Origin: Luzula sylvatica
Taxonomy: Eukaryota > Streptophyta > Magnoliopsida > Poales > Juncaceae
Length of the DNA stretch: 64,000 bases
Direction: 5' to 3'
Assembly: GCA_946800325.1 (NCBI GenBank)
Contig: OX326961.1
Location: 43,304,215 to 43,368,214 of the forward strand
The stretch's first letter is position 1; each line of letters begins with the position of its first letter. A program made the translations under genes and the position numbers. A model generated the notes under the pieces. It ran no database searches, was not told where the DNA came from, and was given only the letters and a program-made list of their open reading frames with translations. Of the stretch, positions 11,561-21,785 are shown piece by piece.

Positions 11561-12339
11561 GACTATCATTCCCTAGAGATTCATGATTATTTCCATCTTC
11601 ATTAAAATTCAAGTCAAACCCATCCAACTCTTCACTTGCATGTCGGCGGCCATTGGAGCTATCGGACCCACTCACCGCCTCAAGATTGTGCGGTAATGTG
11701 TTGAAAGTCACATTATTGGCACCCGAAGCTATATTTCTCCCACACAACTCTTCCATTTCTTTGTACCATGGAAATTTCTTCTTTTGCAATCCAGTGTACT
11801 TATCATTCACCTGCAAGTATTAGAATTTGTGAGATCAAACCTGGTGAGAAATGAAGATTTAATTAAGTAACAAAATTATATAAATATCGTATATTACATA
11901 CCTTACTTAACTCTAACCATGATTCTTCAGACGGGGCCACGGGTAGGTTCTTGACATAGTCCCAACCCCATCCACTTCGGTCAGCCAATTCTTTGTAAGT
12001 AATAAAAGTCTTCTTAACCGTTTTATATCTTACACGGAGCTCGTCTTCAGAGCGTTGCGTATCACCAACTCTTCTATCATTGAATAGAGGATGAACTATT
12101 TTCCATTCATCAGGTGTAAAATTTCCACTTTGATCCAACCGTTTACCCATAATTTGCGTCTCTCTCAATAGTTGTAGCAACAAAAAAGTTTCTTGCTCAG
12201 AGAAATTCGAACGCCGAGACCTAACATTTGCACTACTACCCTGTCCTTTACCCTTCCCCTTTTCACCAATGAACTCGCAATGTTTTCCATGCCTAATTAC
12301 CGTTTCATAAATAAAGGCATGTATCACAAACAAAAGCAT
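10928..12339 (-). pseudogene. PIF/Harbinger ORF1, SANT/Myb-like DNA-binding protein, disrupted
   Basis: The first coding stretch (down to 11902) contains a trihelix-like SANT domain: NFSEQETFLLLQLLRE, then GNFTPDEWKIVHPLFNDR and RYKTVKKTFITYKELADRSG, ending WLELSK. A GT..AG intron (11901-11811) leads in phase to VNDKYTGLQKKKFPWYKEME. The next stretch runs to a 31-base C run (poly-Gly on this strand) at 11528-11558, after which the frame is lost. The continuation SSRKRGLEAIGG...MSKRKKSKAVMEK lies in another frame, with an in-frame TAA just past the run. The last part (11410-10928) is the C-terminal region. The true start is unclear; the listed one is simply the longest frame. Normally this partner binds the transposon ends together with the transposase. 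Confidence 0.8.
11528..11558. repeat. 31-base C homopolymer
   Basis: An uninterrupted run of C (G on the ORF1 strand) inside the ORF1 coding region. It encodes poly-glycine in the frame entering it. Its length in the assembly may be unreliable, and the exact count sets the downstream frame. Confidence 0.95.
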
Positions 12340-13507
12340 ATGTTTCTCAAGCCTAATTGTTCATTAATTACTAATAAATTTCAAAAATGATTTCGGCACA
12401 TATATTGAGTTTCAAAACACTAACCTGGATAATTTTGGTCCTTCAAGAAATGTATTCCAATTCGAAAGGTAGTAGTTTAGTCCATCTGTACAGATTGACA
12501 TGATTATTAGTTAGTTTCATTAATGGTACTTTTTTAATTAATTTGGTTAGTGATGTATGTGTTGCTGTAATAATGTTTCCATCAAAAACATGTGATGTTG
12601 TAACAATAATGATATTGTGCTGAATGATTAAAATCACATCTTTGTCTCAATTAATTAAAGACGATCGACCATTGATTCTTTGATTTATAACAAAATGAAA
12701 TTTGAAATAGGAAATATTATTTGAAATGCAACAAAAATTGATTAGTATAATTTAATGAAAAAAAATTCTATATTACCAATGAAAGAAAAATGTGTCCATC
12801 AGAAAATTTGAAGAAAAAAAAAACAATTCTTCATGAGAATTTTTTTAATCAAGATATAAAAAACAAAGAGCTTCAAAGAAAAAAAATAACATTTGGATAT
12901 CCAATTGATTGTATTAAAATAAGCTATATAAGTAAAAAAAAATAAAGAATTTTTGAGCTTTTTTACCTTGCTTTTTGACCCATTTGTGCTACATTCTCTT
13001 GATATCCTTATGATGGGATCTTAAATGGAAGAGAACAAGATGATAAATCTTTTGATCTAATTTGTTTTTGGAGATTATAATTTTATAAAGAAAGATCTCA
13101 GATTTTTTGATAGGAGAAAAAATGGAGAATGTGTGTTGTAGAAGATGAGTTGTCTTGGGGATGGTGAAAAAAGAAATAATGACATGGGAAGAGATTAAAT
13201 AAAAAAGAATATAACTGAGGGTATTTTCGAGATTGAGCATTGAGATAAAATGAAGATTAGTCTGTCACTCCATTTAGATGGGATAAGTTTATACCTCATT
13301 TTTTATGCTAATCTCTTTTATCTCTATAATTTACATATTTGTTTGGCAAAGGATTAAGGGATAAGTTGGGTTATCCCCAACTTATCTTCCATCCAAACAC
13401 CACCTTAAGGGGTAAATATGATATGTTTGTACGACAATTATTATTCAAAAATGAATCACTGGAAGACAAACAATAAGGGCGATTAGGGCGATTTAAGGGC
13501 GATTAGG

Positions 13508-13673
13508 CTTCCATCTCGACGACTGGCCATGGCGACGGGCGATTAGGGTTTCGTAACTCCCGTTTCTTCTCTCTCTGCGACGTTATCTCTCATTGCGACG
13601 TTCCCTTTCTCTCTCTCTCTCCGCGATTAGGGTGCTTAGGGTTCCATCTCGACGACTGGCCATGGTGACGGGT
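13508..13673 (+). promoter_or_regulatory. Duplicated 5' UTR block of the LINE (putative internal promoter)
   Basis: The phrase 'ttccatctcgacgactggcc' followed by 'atgg(c/t)gacggg' occurs twice (about 13509-13540 and 13644-13674). It is interspersed with 'gcgattagg' motifs and CT-rich tracts. Repeated 5' UTR monomers acting as an internal promoter are known for mammalian L1; the same role here is inference. Confidence 0.45.
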
Positions 13674-13683
13674 TTCGTTTCCT

Positions 13684-13686
<3 letters not shown>

Positions 13687-13772
<86 letters not shown>
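13687..13772. repeat. (CT)43 microsatellite
   Basis: An uninterrupted CT dinucleotide run of about 86 bp in the LINE 5' UTR. CT/GAGA tracts are common in plant 5' UTRs. The open frames here on both strands are repeat artefacts. Confidence 0.97.
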
Positions 13773-13774
<2 letters not shown>

Positions 13775-14063
13775 GACGTTCTCCTTCTCTCTCTCCGCGA
13801 TTAGGGTTTTCTCTCTCCGGTTTTCTCTCTGGCCTCGTAATCAGATCTCCAAATAATTTTTCACCGACCATCTTCTAATTTTGCAGTGACAGTGACAGTG
13901 CACATATAGTGTGTTTAATTTCGTAGTGACACCGCCCATCATCACCGACAATCGCTGAATTTCAACACAAATCGCTGAATTTCAACACTAATCGCAGAAT
14001 TTCAACACTAATCGCTGACTTTCAACACTAATCGCTTACTCTTTCTCCTCGATATTCATTGTC

Positions 14064-15059
14064 ATGTCGGCTCTCACCACTTCCGATGAAGATTTGATCA
14101 TCCGACTCTCAGGGGTGCACATTCAAAATGACTCTTTCTCATCCTCACTATCGATTACTCCTTCACAACTTACGCCGAGAAATTGGAGCCTCACACTCCT
14201 ACTCAAGGTTATATCTCAACGCCTAATTAATGACAAGACTCTTACCACGTCCCTAATTCGGTTATGGAGTATAGATCCCGAAACCGAATTCTTCGCGCAA
14301 GGTGGCGGCAAGTTTTTGGTCGAGCTTAAGGCCGAGAGTGAATTAGAAAGGATACTCATGAAGGGACCTTGGACAGTACGAAATGAACTCGTGGCGGTCA
14401 AACAAATATTTAGTGAGGCCGAGATTGCTTCCGAGATGATGAATTATGTCGAAGCTTGGGTGCAACTCCATCATCTACCTCTTGATCTTATAACCGATGA
14501 GGGGGTTTTAGGATGTCTAGCATCAATTGGAACGCCACTTTCCAATCCTCACCCGATCCTCGTCAATGGGAAAAAGTCCACCAAGATACGTACGAAAATC
14601 TCCCTTGATAATCCCCTTAAGGACTCGATGCTTATTTCATTACCAAATCAAAATCCGATTCGAATATATTTTGTATATGAAAAAATACCAAAAATTTGCG
14701 GTTTTTGTGGACTTATTGGACATGAGGTTATTGGGTGTTTAGACCTTATTCGTATTGAACGGATGTCGCACAACGAGATGGCGAGCGACCTTGCATGGAA
14801 GCGGCTCGGTCGATGGATAAACGAGGCGATTTTTGTTCCAAAAATGGAAGAGGCCGAGAGTTTGGGCACACATTTCTTTCAATCCGCCAAGAGGAATCAC
14901 CAAGACAACCGCGCATATGAAAACCCGGTACCGATGGCAACTCAAAATACCGGGGCCGATCCCGACTATAACCCTAGTTCATCATCTCTAGAGTTATATC
15001 CTCTCTCCACGAAAAAGATAAAATTGGCGACATGCCTTGTTCCGCCGCCCGTTAAGTAA
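14064..15059 (+). CDS. LINE ORF1: DUF4283 and CCHC zinc knuckle protein
   Basis: This 331-residue protein starts MSALTTSDEDLIIRLSG. It carries the DUF4283 region (NWSLTLLLKVISQRLIN ... GGGKFLVELKAESELERIL ... GPWTVRNELVAVKQ, then VEAWVQLHHLPLDL). A single zinc knuckle follows, CGFCGLIGHEVIGC (CX2CX4HX4C). These features define plant LINE ORF1 proteins, which bind and package the element RNA. The basic C-terminal tail ends STKKIKLATCLVPPPVK. The frame is intact. The stop codon TAA shares its last A with the ATG of ORF2 (TAATG), so ORF2 translation probably relies on termination-reinitiation. Confidence 0.92.
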   Translation: MSALTTSDEDLIIRLSGVHIQNDSFSSSLSITPSQLTPRNWSLTLLLKVISQRLINDKTLTTSLIRLWSIDPETEFFAQGGGKFLVELKAESELERILMKGPWTVRNELVAVKQIFSEAEIASEMMNYVEAWVQLHHLPLDLITDEGVLGCLASIGTPLSNPHPILVNGKKSTKIRTKISLDNPLKDSMLISLPNQNPIRIYFVYEKIPKICGFCGLIGHEVIGCLDLIRIERMSHNEMASDLAWKRLGRWINEAIFVPKMEEAESLGTHFFQSAKRNHQDNRAYENPVPMATQNTGADPDYNPSSSSLELYPLSTKKIKLATCLVPPPVK

Positions 15060-18000
15060 TGGAGATCTTCTCGTGGAATTGTTGCGGGAGTGGAGGCCGC
15101 GCAACAATTTCTATGCTTCAAAGATACCTCCAAAGTACCAAGTCGATTATTGCTTTTGTTTCCGAAACGAGATGTAATTTCAATAGTAGTTTAAGTCGTG
15201 TAAAAAATTTAGGGCTTTCTCAAGTAGAGGTGGTACCATCTAACGGCTCCGCGGGAGGGTTATGATTGTTATGGAAAAATGATGTCAATGTTCAAATTCT
15301 ATCAAAATATTACTATTATATTTTCGCGTGTATTACGGATCCGACGATGCGTCGTCAATGGAAATTACTTTGTGTGTATGGAGATCCACATAAGAAAAAT
15401 AATCAGGCGATTTGGGATAGCATCGAACATGAATTAATGGATCAGCTTATACCCGTTTGTATTATTGGAGATATAAACGCTATATCATCTATGTGCGAAA
15501 AAGAGGGTGGTACATCCTCTCTAAATGCAAACAATCGGCGTTTTGCGAATTTTATTAATCGCAATGGGCTCATTGACTTGGTATGTAATGGGCCGGCATA
15601 TACGTGGGCGAATAGGCGGTTTAAGGGGCAATATATTCGCCAACGTCTTGATCGTTGCTTGGTAAATGTGGCGATGCATGAGCTCTACGCCGATGCAAGC
15701 GTTTTTCATCTCCCTCAGTTTTATAGCGATCATCATCCGATCTTGTTACGTACCAAACCTCAAAATTCTAAAATTAAGAAAATCTTTCGAGTGGAACATT
15801 GGTGGCTTCAAGAAAAAGGGTTTCATGACCGATGCAAATCCTTAATCTCTCAAGGCGGAATGTCGTGGTCTCATACTTATTCAGCGATCAAGGCGGGCCT
15901 TCTCGAATGGCGACGCACAAAACCATCACCGTTTGCTAAATTAAAGGAGATCGAGGATCAAATGCTCAACCTTCAAACCCTTCAACCAACCCAACAAAAT
16001 TTAGAACAACACAAAACTTTACATAACTCTCACGAAAATGCCCTTACCCAACTTGAAGTATATTGGCATCAACGATCGCGTACCAATTGGGTTTTGGGTG
16101 GCGATAGAAATACCCGATATTTCCACCAACAAACCTCAATTCGCCGTCGACTCAATACGATCCATTCTATCATGGATGATGATGGGAATTGGCTAGGGGA
16201 CGAAAAAGTTATCCGTCGCGAGTTTGTACGCCATTATAAAACGATTTCACGATTCCAATTGGTACGTAAACTCGATCTTGTCTACTCCTCGGATTTCTTG
16301 TCCTCCCTACCAAAGATACCGATAACCGAACACACACATATGGCCGAGTTACCTAGTATGGCGGAGGTTATAAATGTAATGAATGACATTGGATCCGATA
16401 AGAGTCCGGGTCCGGATGGCATTACGGATCGATTTATCAAATCGTTTTTACCATCTCTTATTCATCCTATTACGCAAACGGTCCAAGATTTCTTTCGTTC
16501 GGGTCTACTCCCAACGGATTTAGGTGCATCTCACTTGGTGATTATTCCAAACAAATCGGATCCACAAACGATTAATGATTATCGTCCAATTAGTGTGCTT
16601 AATGTCTACAAGATTATTGCCAAAATACTTGTTAATCGAATTCGCCCAAGCCTTATGAAGATTATCACCGAGGAACAAAACGTGTTTTTGCCACAACGCC
16701 TCATATCCGATAATATAATTATCCTCAAAGAGGTATTGCACACTTTTAGTCAACGGAATTTTGATAAACCAGCTTTTGCACTCAAGGCGGATCTCTCCAA
16801 AGCGTTCGATAGAATGAGTTGGGAATTCATTGGCGATATTTTAATCGCTTATTAATTTTCCAGCCCAAGTCATCACGTTAATCGATGCATGTATGCGTAG
16901 TGCGAAATTTTCAATTCTCTTCAATGGTCGTGCGGACGGCTTTTTTAGTCCGGAACGTGGTTTGCGACAAGGTTGTCCGCTTTCTCCGTATTTGTTCATT
17001 TTGGGTATGGATTTATTATCGAGGTCGCTCACACATGCCACCAATTCCGAATACCTCCAAGGTATTAAGCTCGCTTTCACCGTCCCTATCCTTAGCCATT
17101 CGTTGTATGCGGATGATCTCACGATATTTGCAACCTCATCCGATATCGAAGCTACCAGAATCCGTCAAGCCCTTTATTGTTTTGAGATGGTTTCGGGCCA
17201 ATATCTAAATCCGTCTAAATCAAAGTTGTGGTTTAGTCGTAATGTTTCTCTTCATGACCAAACGCTTATTCTTAATAAAATTGGAGGATCTTTGGCGGCC
17301 GAAAAAGAACGTTATTTGGGTGTTTGCTTGCGCAAGAATGGGTCAATGGACCCCAATCCTCTCGTGTGCCAAATACAAGACCGATTATCGGGTTGGAAAT
17401 TGCAAACCTTGTCTCATGCGGGTCGTATAATTCTCATCAATTCGGTTCTTCAAGCTATCCCAATTTTTACTATGGTCACGGAGATTCTATCCAAATCGAC
17501 AATGAAAAAAATAACGCAAATTATTAGACGGTTTTGGTGGGGCAAAAAGGAGGGTCACTTCCTTGCTTTTTGTAAATGGAGCACCATGATGAAACCGAAG
17601 AAAGATGGTGGGCTAGGTTTTCGAAATTTAAGGTCGGTAAATCAAGCTTTGCTTCAAAAAAATCTTTGGACTCTATTAACAAACGACACAAAACCTTGGG
17701 TCCGAATTATTCAAGCTAAATATTTCCCATCGAACACCCTTTGGTTAACTAAACGTCGAACACGTGCTACAAAAGTTTGGCGAAATTTATGCGATGAAAG
17801 ACCATATTTTTGGCCAAATGTGAGATGGTTAATTGGTAATGGGGAATTGTGTCCGGCAATCGGTACGCCATGGTACGAGAATTGGGAAGATGATACACCC
17901 ACTAACAACGTTTTGCGCAAAATTAAGGTCGCGGAATTTCTTGATGTTGCGAACGCATGTTTGGACTCAAATCGTTTAATTGATCATTTCGGTTATACCA

Positions 18001-19055
18001 AGGCATTGCAAATTTTAACTAACACTCCGATCTCGCAATCCTCGCTCCAACGTCTGGATCGGTTAATTTGGACAAAGGTTCAAAATGGAAAGTTCTCTGC
18101 GAAAAATGCGTACCTCAACCTAGAGCCACCATCAAACTCCTCTCAACTTGGCGGGTTTAATATTTGGACCAAATTGTGGTCTAATACTATAATTACTCCA
18201 CGGGTTGCTACCTTCATTTGGCGTGCTAGTTATAACGCCCTCCCCACAAACGCCAATCTACATCGTCGTATTCAAACCATCGACCCGATATGTCCTCGTT
18301 GTTCCGCCGATTATGAGGATGTGATGCACATGGCCTTTTTATGCCCGCATTCAAAAGTTATTTGGTTCATTTCCATTCTTGGAATTCGAGTCGATGATTG
18401 CAATGGTGATTTTAAGGACAATTTGGTGCGCCTCGGTCAAGCTTTTGATAATGAACTATTTGGCACTTTTGCTAATATCTTATGGGCGATTTGGAAAAGT
18501 CGATGCGAGCGAATTTTTCAAAATACCCGACGTAGCCCCGCTAATGTTCTACAAATGGATCAAGGCATAACTAAAGCAAACAATACATTCGGTGATTTCT
18601 CTTCCATCTCGATACCATTGGAGAACTTTTCAAATAAGGAATTCTTTTGTTTCTTTGATGGGTCGTGGTCAAATGTATATGCGGGGATAGGGTTTATCAT
18701 CTTACGGGGAGATGTCACCAAGTATTTCGAAGGCTCGAGTGTGGTAGCTAGTTCACCACTTCACACCGAAATTTTAGCTTGTCTCGGGGTTTTACGAAAA
18801 ATACACTCAATGAACTTCAATTCTTGTGCTATATTTTCGGACAACTTGCTTGTTGTTCAAGCGATGAACGATGTAAGTCTTGATGTCAATTGGCGTGCCT
18901 ATTTTCCACTTCAAGAATGCCGGAGTTTAGCTGGTATTCACAAGGATCGGAGCTTCCATCATATACCGAGAGAGCGGAATAACACCGCGGATTCAATTGC
19001 AAAACGAGCACGTCTCGAACAAAGAACTTTTTCGGTTATGAGGACCCTATTATAG
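15059..19055 (+). pseudogene. LINE ORF2: endonuclease, reverse transcriptase, RNase H; two lesions
   Basis: The start ATG overlaps the ORF1 stop. Domains in order: the apurinic-type endonuclease (MEIFSWNCCGSGG, FVSETRC, IGDINAI, RLDRCLVN, YSDHHPILL); the reverse transcriptase (SPGPDGITDRFIKSF, ALKADLSKAFDRMSW, GLRQGCPLSPYLFI, LYADDLTIFA); zf-RVT (ICPRCSADYEDVMHMAFLCP); and an RNase H1-like domain (FFDGSW, HTEILACLG, IFSDN, NNTADSIAK). Two lesions are seen: TGA at 15263-15265 where TGG is expected (AGGLWLLWK), and one extra base near 16850-16856, after which the frame resumes as FPAQVITLIDACM. Otherwise about 1330 codons read through, so the copy is young. It is interrupted and most likely not autonomous. 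Confidence 0.93.
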
Positions 19056-19489
19056 GCTAGTAATTGTTTTAGCCGTCTGATTTTTAGACATGTGAAATTA
19101 TGCGCTATTATTTGAATGTAATGTGTCTTTGTAAATAGCCTAAGGGCAATTTAATGCAAAAAAAAAAAAAAAAAAAAAATCATATGTTTCATTCTGAAAG
19201 GTAAATAGGATTTTTTTAATTTTATTGTCACACAATTTCACAAAAGAAATTTTTTTATCAATTTTATGTGCACGTCATAAATAAATAAATAATATGTGAC
19301 AATTAATTTTATTATTTTTATTGAATTTGTGCACTCCAACGCATTCCAAAACGTACGTCGTCTCTCAATAATATTTTATACACTATTTTTAAATGCATGA
19401 TATATCTTTACGCATTATACATTTTATGATGTATCGTATACATTTTATATGTGTGATATTCTTTTTTTAAAATCAATACATGTTATATC

Positions 19490-20185
19490 TTTGTTACATC
19501 ATAATCTATGATATACGCCATAGTCAGTCATTCGGGATACGGCAATAATACGATACGGGACACGTTCGTATATAATTCGGATAGTACGTTTTCCAATACG
19601 GCAAAAAATCCGGACCTAAGAAACGTGAACGGCTAATATTCGTATTCGTATAGGTTCGTGTATAATATGATTTTCAAAAATGTTATGCTTACCGATACTA
19701 ATCACAAATATTGTCCCGACGATCTTTTTAAGGTAAATATAGGGTGGGTCCCATGGATATTATTTTCCATAAATTGAATTTCGGTGGAATTTCGGTGGAT
19801 TCATTCCTGCACTCTATCATTGTTGATATGATTTTTATTAAAAATTCGGTTAAAAAATCGTATAATTTTCAAAAATGTTATGCTTACCGAAGTTCGCGTA
19901 TTTTTCAAAATTCGTATAATTCGTGTATTATTCGCGAACTATTTGCAAATTGACTAACTTAGATCATGATATGACTCATGTAACTTAGAAATTGCAAAAC
20001 ATAGAAACAATTAAAAATTCCCAATTTGAAAAATTCGGCAAAAAATCGGCGAATATTTTTTGGCCATAAAATTCGCGAATATTTCCGAATCACTGAATTG
20101 GATACGCAAAGTTCGCGTATTTTTCAAAATTCGTATAATTCGTGTATTATTCGCAAACTATTCGCGAATTGATTAACTTAGGATA
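19490..20185. repeat. CG-containing repeat with internal 71-bp duplication (probable MITE)
   Basis: This region is full of 'ttcgcgaa', 'attcgtataattcg' and 'cgatacgg' phrases, unlike the surrounding AT-rich DNA. A 71-bp unit beginning AGTTCGCGTATTTTTCAAAA occurs at 19891-19961 and 20110-20180 with a few differences. 'aaaatgttatgcttaccga' occurs near 19678 and 19874. The outer edges 'tgatatacg' (19508) and, reading inward, 'ggtatatcc' (about 20180-20188) are weakly inverted. There is no coding potential and the class is not assigned. Confidence 0.5.
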
Positions 20186-20754
20186 TACCTTTGTTTGTTA
20201 TATTTTTTAGATGTATCGTATATATTTTATATGTGTGATATATTTTTTTTAAATAGAAATACATGTTATAATTTTTTTATATGTACAATATATTTTTATA
20301 TATGTATGATATATGTCTTTTAAGATATAATTTTTTTACACGAGTGAATCATATTTATATTTTTTCTTGACAATTTATATCTTTTTGTAGCTTGTGTCTC
20401 GAGTGCAAAAATACAATCAACTTGATCAAATACGGTCAAAATTGTAAATTCAAATAATCACGTGTCGTGTTTTTATTGATGACGTGTATTTGGAGTGTAT
20501 TAGTCGATCCCAAAGATTAAATATAACACAAAATATTTCATTACATAAATATTTCAGTATAAATTTTGGTTCAAGTTACGATTGTGATCACTACTCAGTT
20601 GGTATTATAATATTCTTCGATAATGTCTGGATTTGTTATTTTTTAACTATTCTGTATAACAATATATAATGATGTTGCCGACTTTTTTTGGAAAATTATT
20701 TTATAACTCAAATATAATTATATGATGATACTTATATATGTATTAATCATGAAG

Positions 20755-21074
20755 TTTATAAATGATCATACTTATGAGTTATAAAATATAAAAATAATCT
20801 CAACATAATGTGACTTCATTTTAGTTTGAATTTTGAAACAATATAATTGTAATCGTAGTATATGGTAGAATCGTGTTAAAATAAATTATAATTATCATGA
20901 TCGTCGCGTAATGCGGATATTATCATAGTAATATACAATATATACGTTTGATACATTTTGTGTTACCCACAGCTCCACAAGCCTAAATAATTTAATCTAT
21001 GGCATTATTTTTAATTACCATTATCATGAAATTTGATTCACAATTTTGTTTAAACAAAAATAACATAAAAAGTA
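20755..21074. repeat. Direct repeat R1 (partner of 23250-23564)
   Basis: About 320 bp closely matching 23250-23564. It contains the small hairpin-like 'cgcgtaatgcgga' and the phrase 'gtgttacccacagctccaca'. The two copies are in the same orientation and bracket about 2.2 kb that includes copy B of the duplicated segment. No TG..CA ends, primer-binding site or polypurine tract accompany them, so they are not called LTRs. Confidence 0.8.
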
Positions 21075-21537
21075 AAATGTGGATTAAATTTAATGCACAA
21101 AACCAGCAAAATTACTTAATAACAAATATTAAAACGTATTTCATATATATATATACCAAGGTTTTATGCAGATGTGGTTTACACGAATCAAGTCATATAA
21201 CAATTATTTAACAAATAGTAAAAATCGGTGAAAAATTAACGTGAGAAATAATTACTTAGACCCTGTTCACATAATAGATAAAAAAAGATACGAATTTCTA
21301 TAATCATCTTGGTGTAAGTTGTACTTGTACAGTGGTACGTGAAACAATTAAGAAATTGTTGTAAATACGAATGTATTTTAATATAATATGTGTTCACACT
21401 AGAATAAAGAGTTTTGTGTTATTTATATATGAATATTTTATGTCGATCATTTATGCAGATAATTTTAGTCTAATGATAAATAATTTCTCTTTCTACTTTC
21501 TTGTGTTATTTACTTTATAAGAGAAATCATACATTAT

Positions 21538-21743
21538 AAGTTTGTATGGTCATGCTATTTTCATGAAATTGTAATATAAGTTTGTATGGTCACGCTATTT
21601 TCATGAAATTATGGTCATGTTATTTTCATGAAATTGTAATATAAGTTTGTATGGTCACGCTATTTTCATGAAATTATGGTCATGTTATTTTCATGAAATT
21701 GTAATATAAGTTTGTATGGTCATGCTATTTTCATGAAATTGTA
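21538..21743. repeat. Tandem repeat of a TATGGTCA(T/C)G-TATTTTCATGAAATT unit
   Basis: The phrase 'tatggtca(t/c)g(c/t)tattttcatg' recurs six times. It alternates between a 40-bp form that includes 'gtaatataagtttg' and a 25-bp short form, giving a higher-order period near 65 bp. Non-coding. Confidence 0.85.
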
Positions 21744-21785
21744 AATTTGCTGTGATATATGAAATAATTTGTCTATAAATCCAAC

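Larger units (their letters stand above)
8862..13404 (-). mobile_element. PIF/Harbinger DNA transposon, complete ends
   Basis: The termini are imperfect inverted repeats: GGCTTCGATTGGATGGAGGA at the left, and GGTGGTGTTTGGATGGAAGA read inward from the right. TTA on both sides (8859-8861 and 13405-13407) is the 3-bp target duplication typical of PIF/Harbinger. The 4543-bp interior holds the two expected genes on the minus strand: a SANT/Myb-like ORF1 (10928-12339) and a DDE transposase (9324-10659). The transposase reads through intact after removal of one intron, while ORF1 is damaged. The element could supply transposase even if it cannot move by itself. Confidence 0.93.
13429..19179 (+). mobile_element. 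Near-complete LINE retrotransposon (L1-type, RNase H-bearing)
   Basis: The element runs from a GC-rich 5' UTR (about 13.45-14.06 kb) through ORF1 (14064-15059) and ORF2 (15059-19055) to a 22-base poly(A) at 19158-19179. ATATGTTT occurs just before the inferred 5' end (13421-13428) and just after the tail (19182-19189). This 8-bp match (10 with one mismatch) is a short but plausible target duplication. The 5' boundary is inferred from it and could be off by some bases. Only two lesions were found, both in ORF2. It starts about 25 bp beyond the end of the PIF element. Confidence 0.9.

Noticed and set aside
13590..13871. Open frames of over 85 codons on both strands
   Set aside because: They translate the (CT)43 run into Leu-Ser or Arg-Glu repeats.
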